Positions 5,288 through 5,986 of a DNA stretch of 5,986 nt are shown one piece after another. Source of the DNA: CAZFZT01 sp964523675. Its GTDB lineage: Bacteria; Planctomycetota; Phycisphaerae; Phycisphaerales; SM1A02. The first letter of the stretch is position 1; each line of letters opens with the position of its first letter. Where the stretch lies: assembly GCA_964523675.1 (NCBI GenBank), contig CAZFZT010000127.1:1-5986 (forward strand), read 5' to 3'. The position numbers and the translations under genes are program-made. The notes under the pieces were generated by a model that saw only the letters and a list, made by a program, of their open reading frames with translations, was not told the origin of the DNA and made no database searches.

Positions 5288-5986
5288 ATGCTACGTCTAG
5301 ATTTTGAATCACGTCTGTCCGTGATTCGCCGCATGGCGGTGAAGTTTGTCGTTCTGTGCGTGGCGATGGCGGTTGTGATCGGCGTTGGCGAATTGCTTAT
5401 GTTTCGATTTGTGGCTTACAACGGATGGTTGCTTAACGGTCCCGGCAATACTTTTTCCGGATTCGAGTTCCATTGGCAAGCGAGGTTCGGCTACCTCCCA
5501 TCGCGAGACGATCGGCTGATGGCGCCCATTGGTCGACCGGTAAGGCCACTCTATTACGGTAGAGAATATGGGCCCCCCGTAAGTTGGTATCGAACTGAAA
5601 GGGCCGGGCCCCCGGAGCATGTGGTGACCGAGAATGGATTGATAAGGTATGCTGTTCAGCGCGGACCCTTATTGCCGTTTCTGCCGTCGCCGGATGTTGG
5701 AAGGGTTGCTCGCCCTCACGCCTTTTCGGCGTTCTTGTTCGAGATCAAGCGCCGGGTTCAGGACGACTGGCACCCCATGTACAGAGGAGAGGCGATCATC
5801 TCATCAGACGGTCGGCTGTGGTGTAGAATCGGTAGTGCGGTGCCTTTCCTGATTCGGTCACGCGAGTACATTGGCACCGTTGACGAATTCATGCCGCCGT
5901 CATCGGCGCGCGGCTGGAAGACGACGCACTTCAGTTGGGCGGGGCTGACATACAACGTGATCCTGCTTCTCATCCTCTTCGGCTGG
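5288..5986 (+). CDS. Membrane protein, N-terminal part; C-terminus lies off the right edge
   Basis: The frame is open for 233 codons to the window edge with no stop. After a short N-terminus (MLRLDFESRLSVIRRM), residues 17-34 form a membrane segment. A roughly 180-residue soluble part rich in Trp, Tyr, Arg and Pro follows (including GYLPSRDDRLMAP). A second membrane segment begins at the very end (SWAGLTYNVILLLILF, residues 216-231). This layout (one helix, an extracytoplasmic segment, then a helix opening with a W-x-G-x-x-x-N-type motif) recalls a family frequent in planctomycetes, whose members often continue into basic residues and a CPxC...CPECG ribbon. That would be outside the window and is inference. 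GGGAGGAG at 5267-5274 supports a start at the ATG at 5288 or the adjacent GTG at 5285; the same frame opens earlier at the ATG at 5120. Confidence 0.72.
   Translation, partial: MLRLDFESRLSVIRRMAVKFVVLCVAMAVVIGVGELLMFRFVAYNGWLLNGPGNTFSGFEFHWQARFGYLPSRDDRLMAPIGRPVRPLYYGREYGPPVSWYRTERAGPPEHVVTENGLIRYAVQRGPLLPFLPSPDVGRVARPHAFSAFLFEIKRRVQDDWHPMYRGEAIISSDGRLWCRIGSAVPFLIRSREYIGTVDEFMPPSSARGWKTTHFSWAGLTYNVILLLILFGW

Noticed and set aside
5309..5620. Minus-strand 103-codon frame
   Set aside because: It is antisense to the partial membrane protein gene, which is open to the window end and has a ribosome binding site and membrane segments.

Overview
The window looks like a piece of a moderately GC-rich bacterial chromosome, most likely a planctomycete of the Phycisphaerae type. 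The clue is the membrane-anchored proteins carrying a short zinc ribbon of the form CPxC-x-YDLRG...CPECG, which I associate with that group. The lineage call is inference from protein style, not from a marker gene comparison.

Layout. Positions 1-1287 (minus strand) hold the N-terminal 429 codons of DNA topoisomerase I (topA), from the start codon to just past the catalytic tyrosine. It has a Lys/Arg-rich N-terminal tail, insertions relative to the E. coli enzyme, and an 8-bp tandem repeat inside the reading frame. A 369-bp divergent intergenic region follows. It contains candidate promoters and a 26-codon reading frame with a good ribosome binding site. That frame is in phase with, and separated by one UGA from, a small LuxR/GerE-type helix-turn-helix protein (1657-1947). 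Just after this regulator lies a short block with one inverted and two direct copies of a CGTACGTGA motif. Next comes an exported protein (2101-2862) with a signal peptide, an acidic beta-rich body and a tail holding all 12 of its cysteines, ended by a probable terminator.

From 3080 onward all genes are on the plus strand and all look membrane-associated. They are a 457-residue protein with two membrane segments, a zinc ribbon and a C-terminal HEAT-repeat array (3080-4453, followed by a strong 14-bp hairpin); a 53-residue hydrophobic small ORF (4599-4760); a 115-residue two-helix protein ending in a canonical zinc ribbon (4772-5119); and the first 233 codons of another membrane protein that runs off the right edge (5288-5986). 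The last three are closely spaced and may be one operon. Only topA has a secure function. The regulator is recognised at domain level, and the remaining genes are described by topology and motifs only. I see no RNA genes, CRISPR arrays or insertion sequences, and no convincing evidence of a complete new system. The best leads are the zinc-ribbon membrane cluster and the repeat block beside the regulator.
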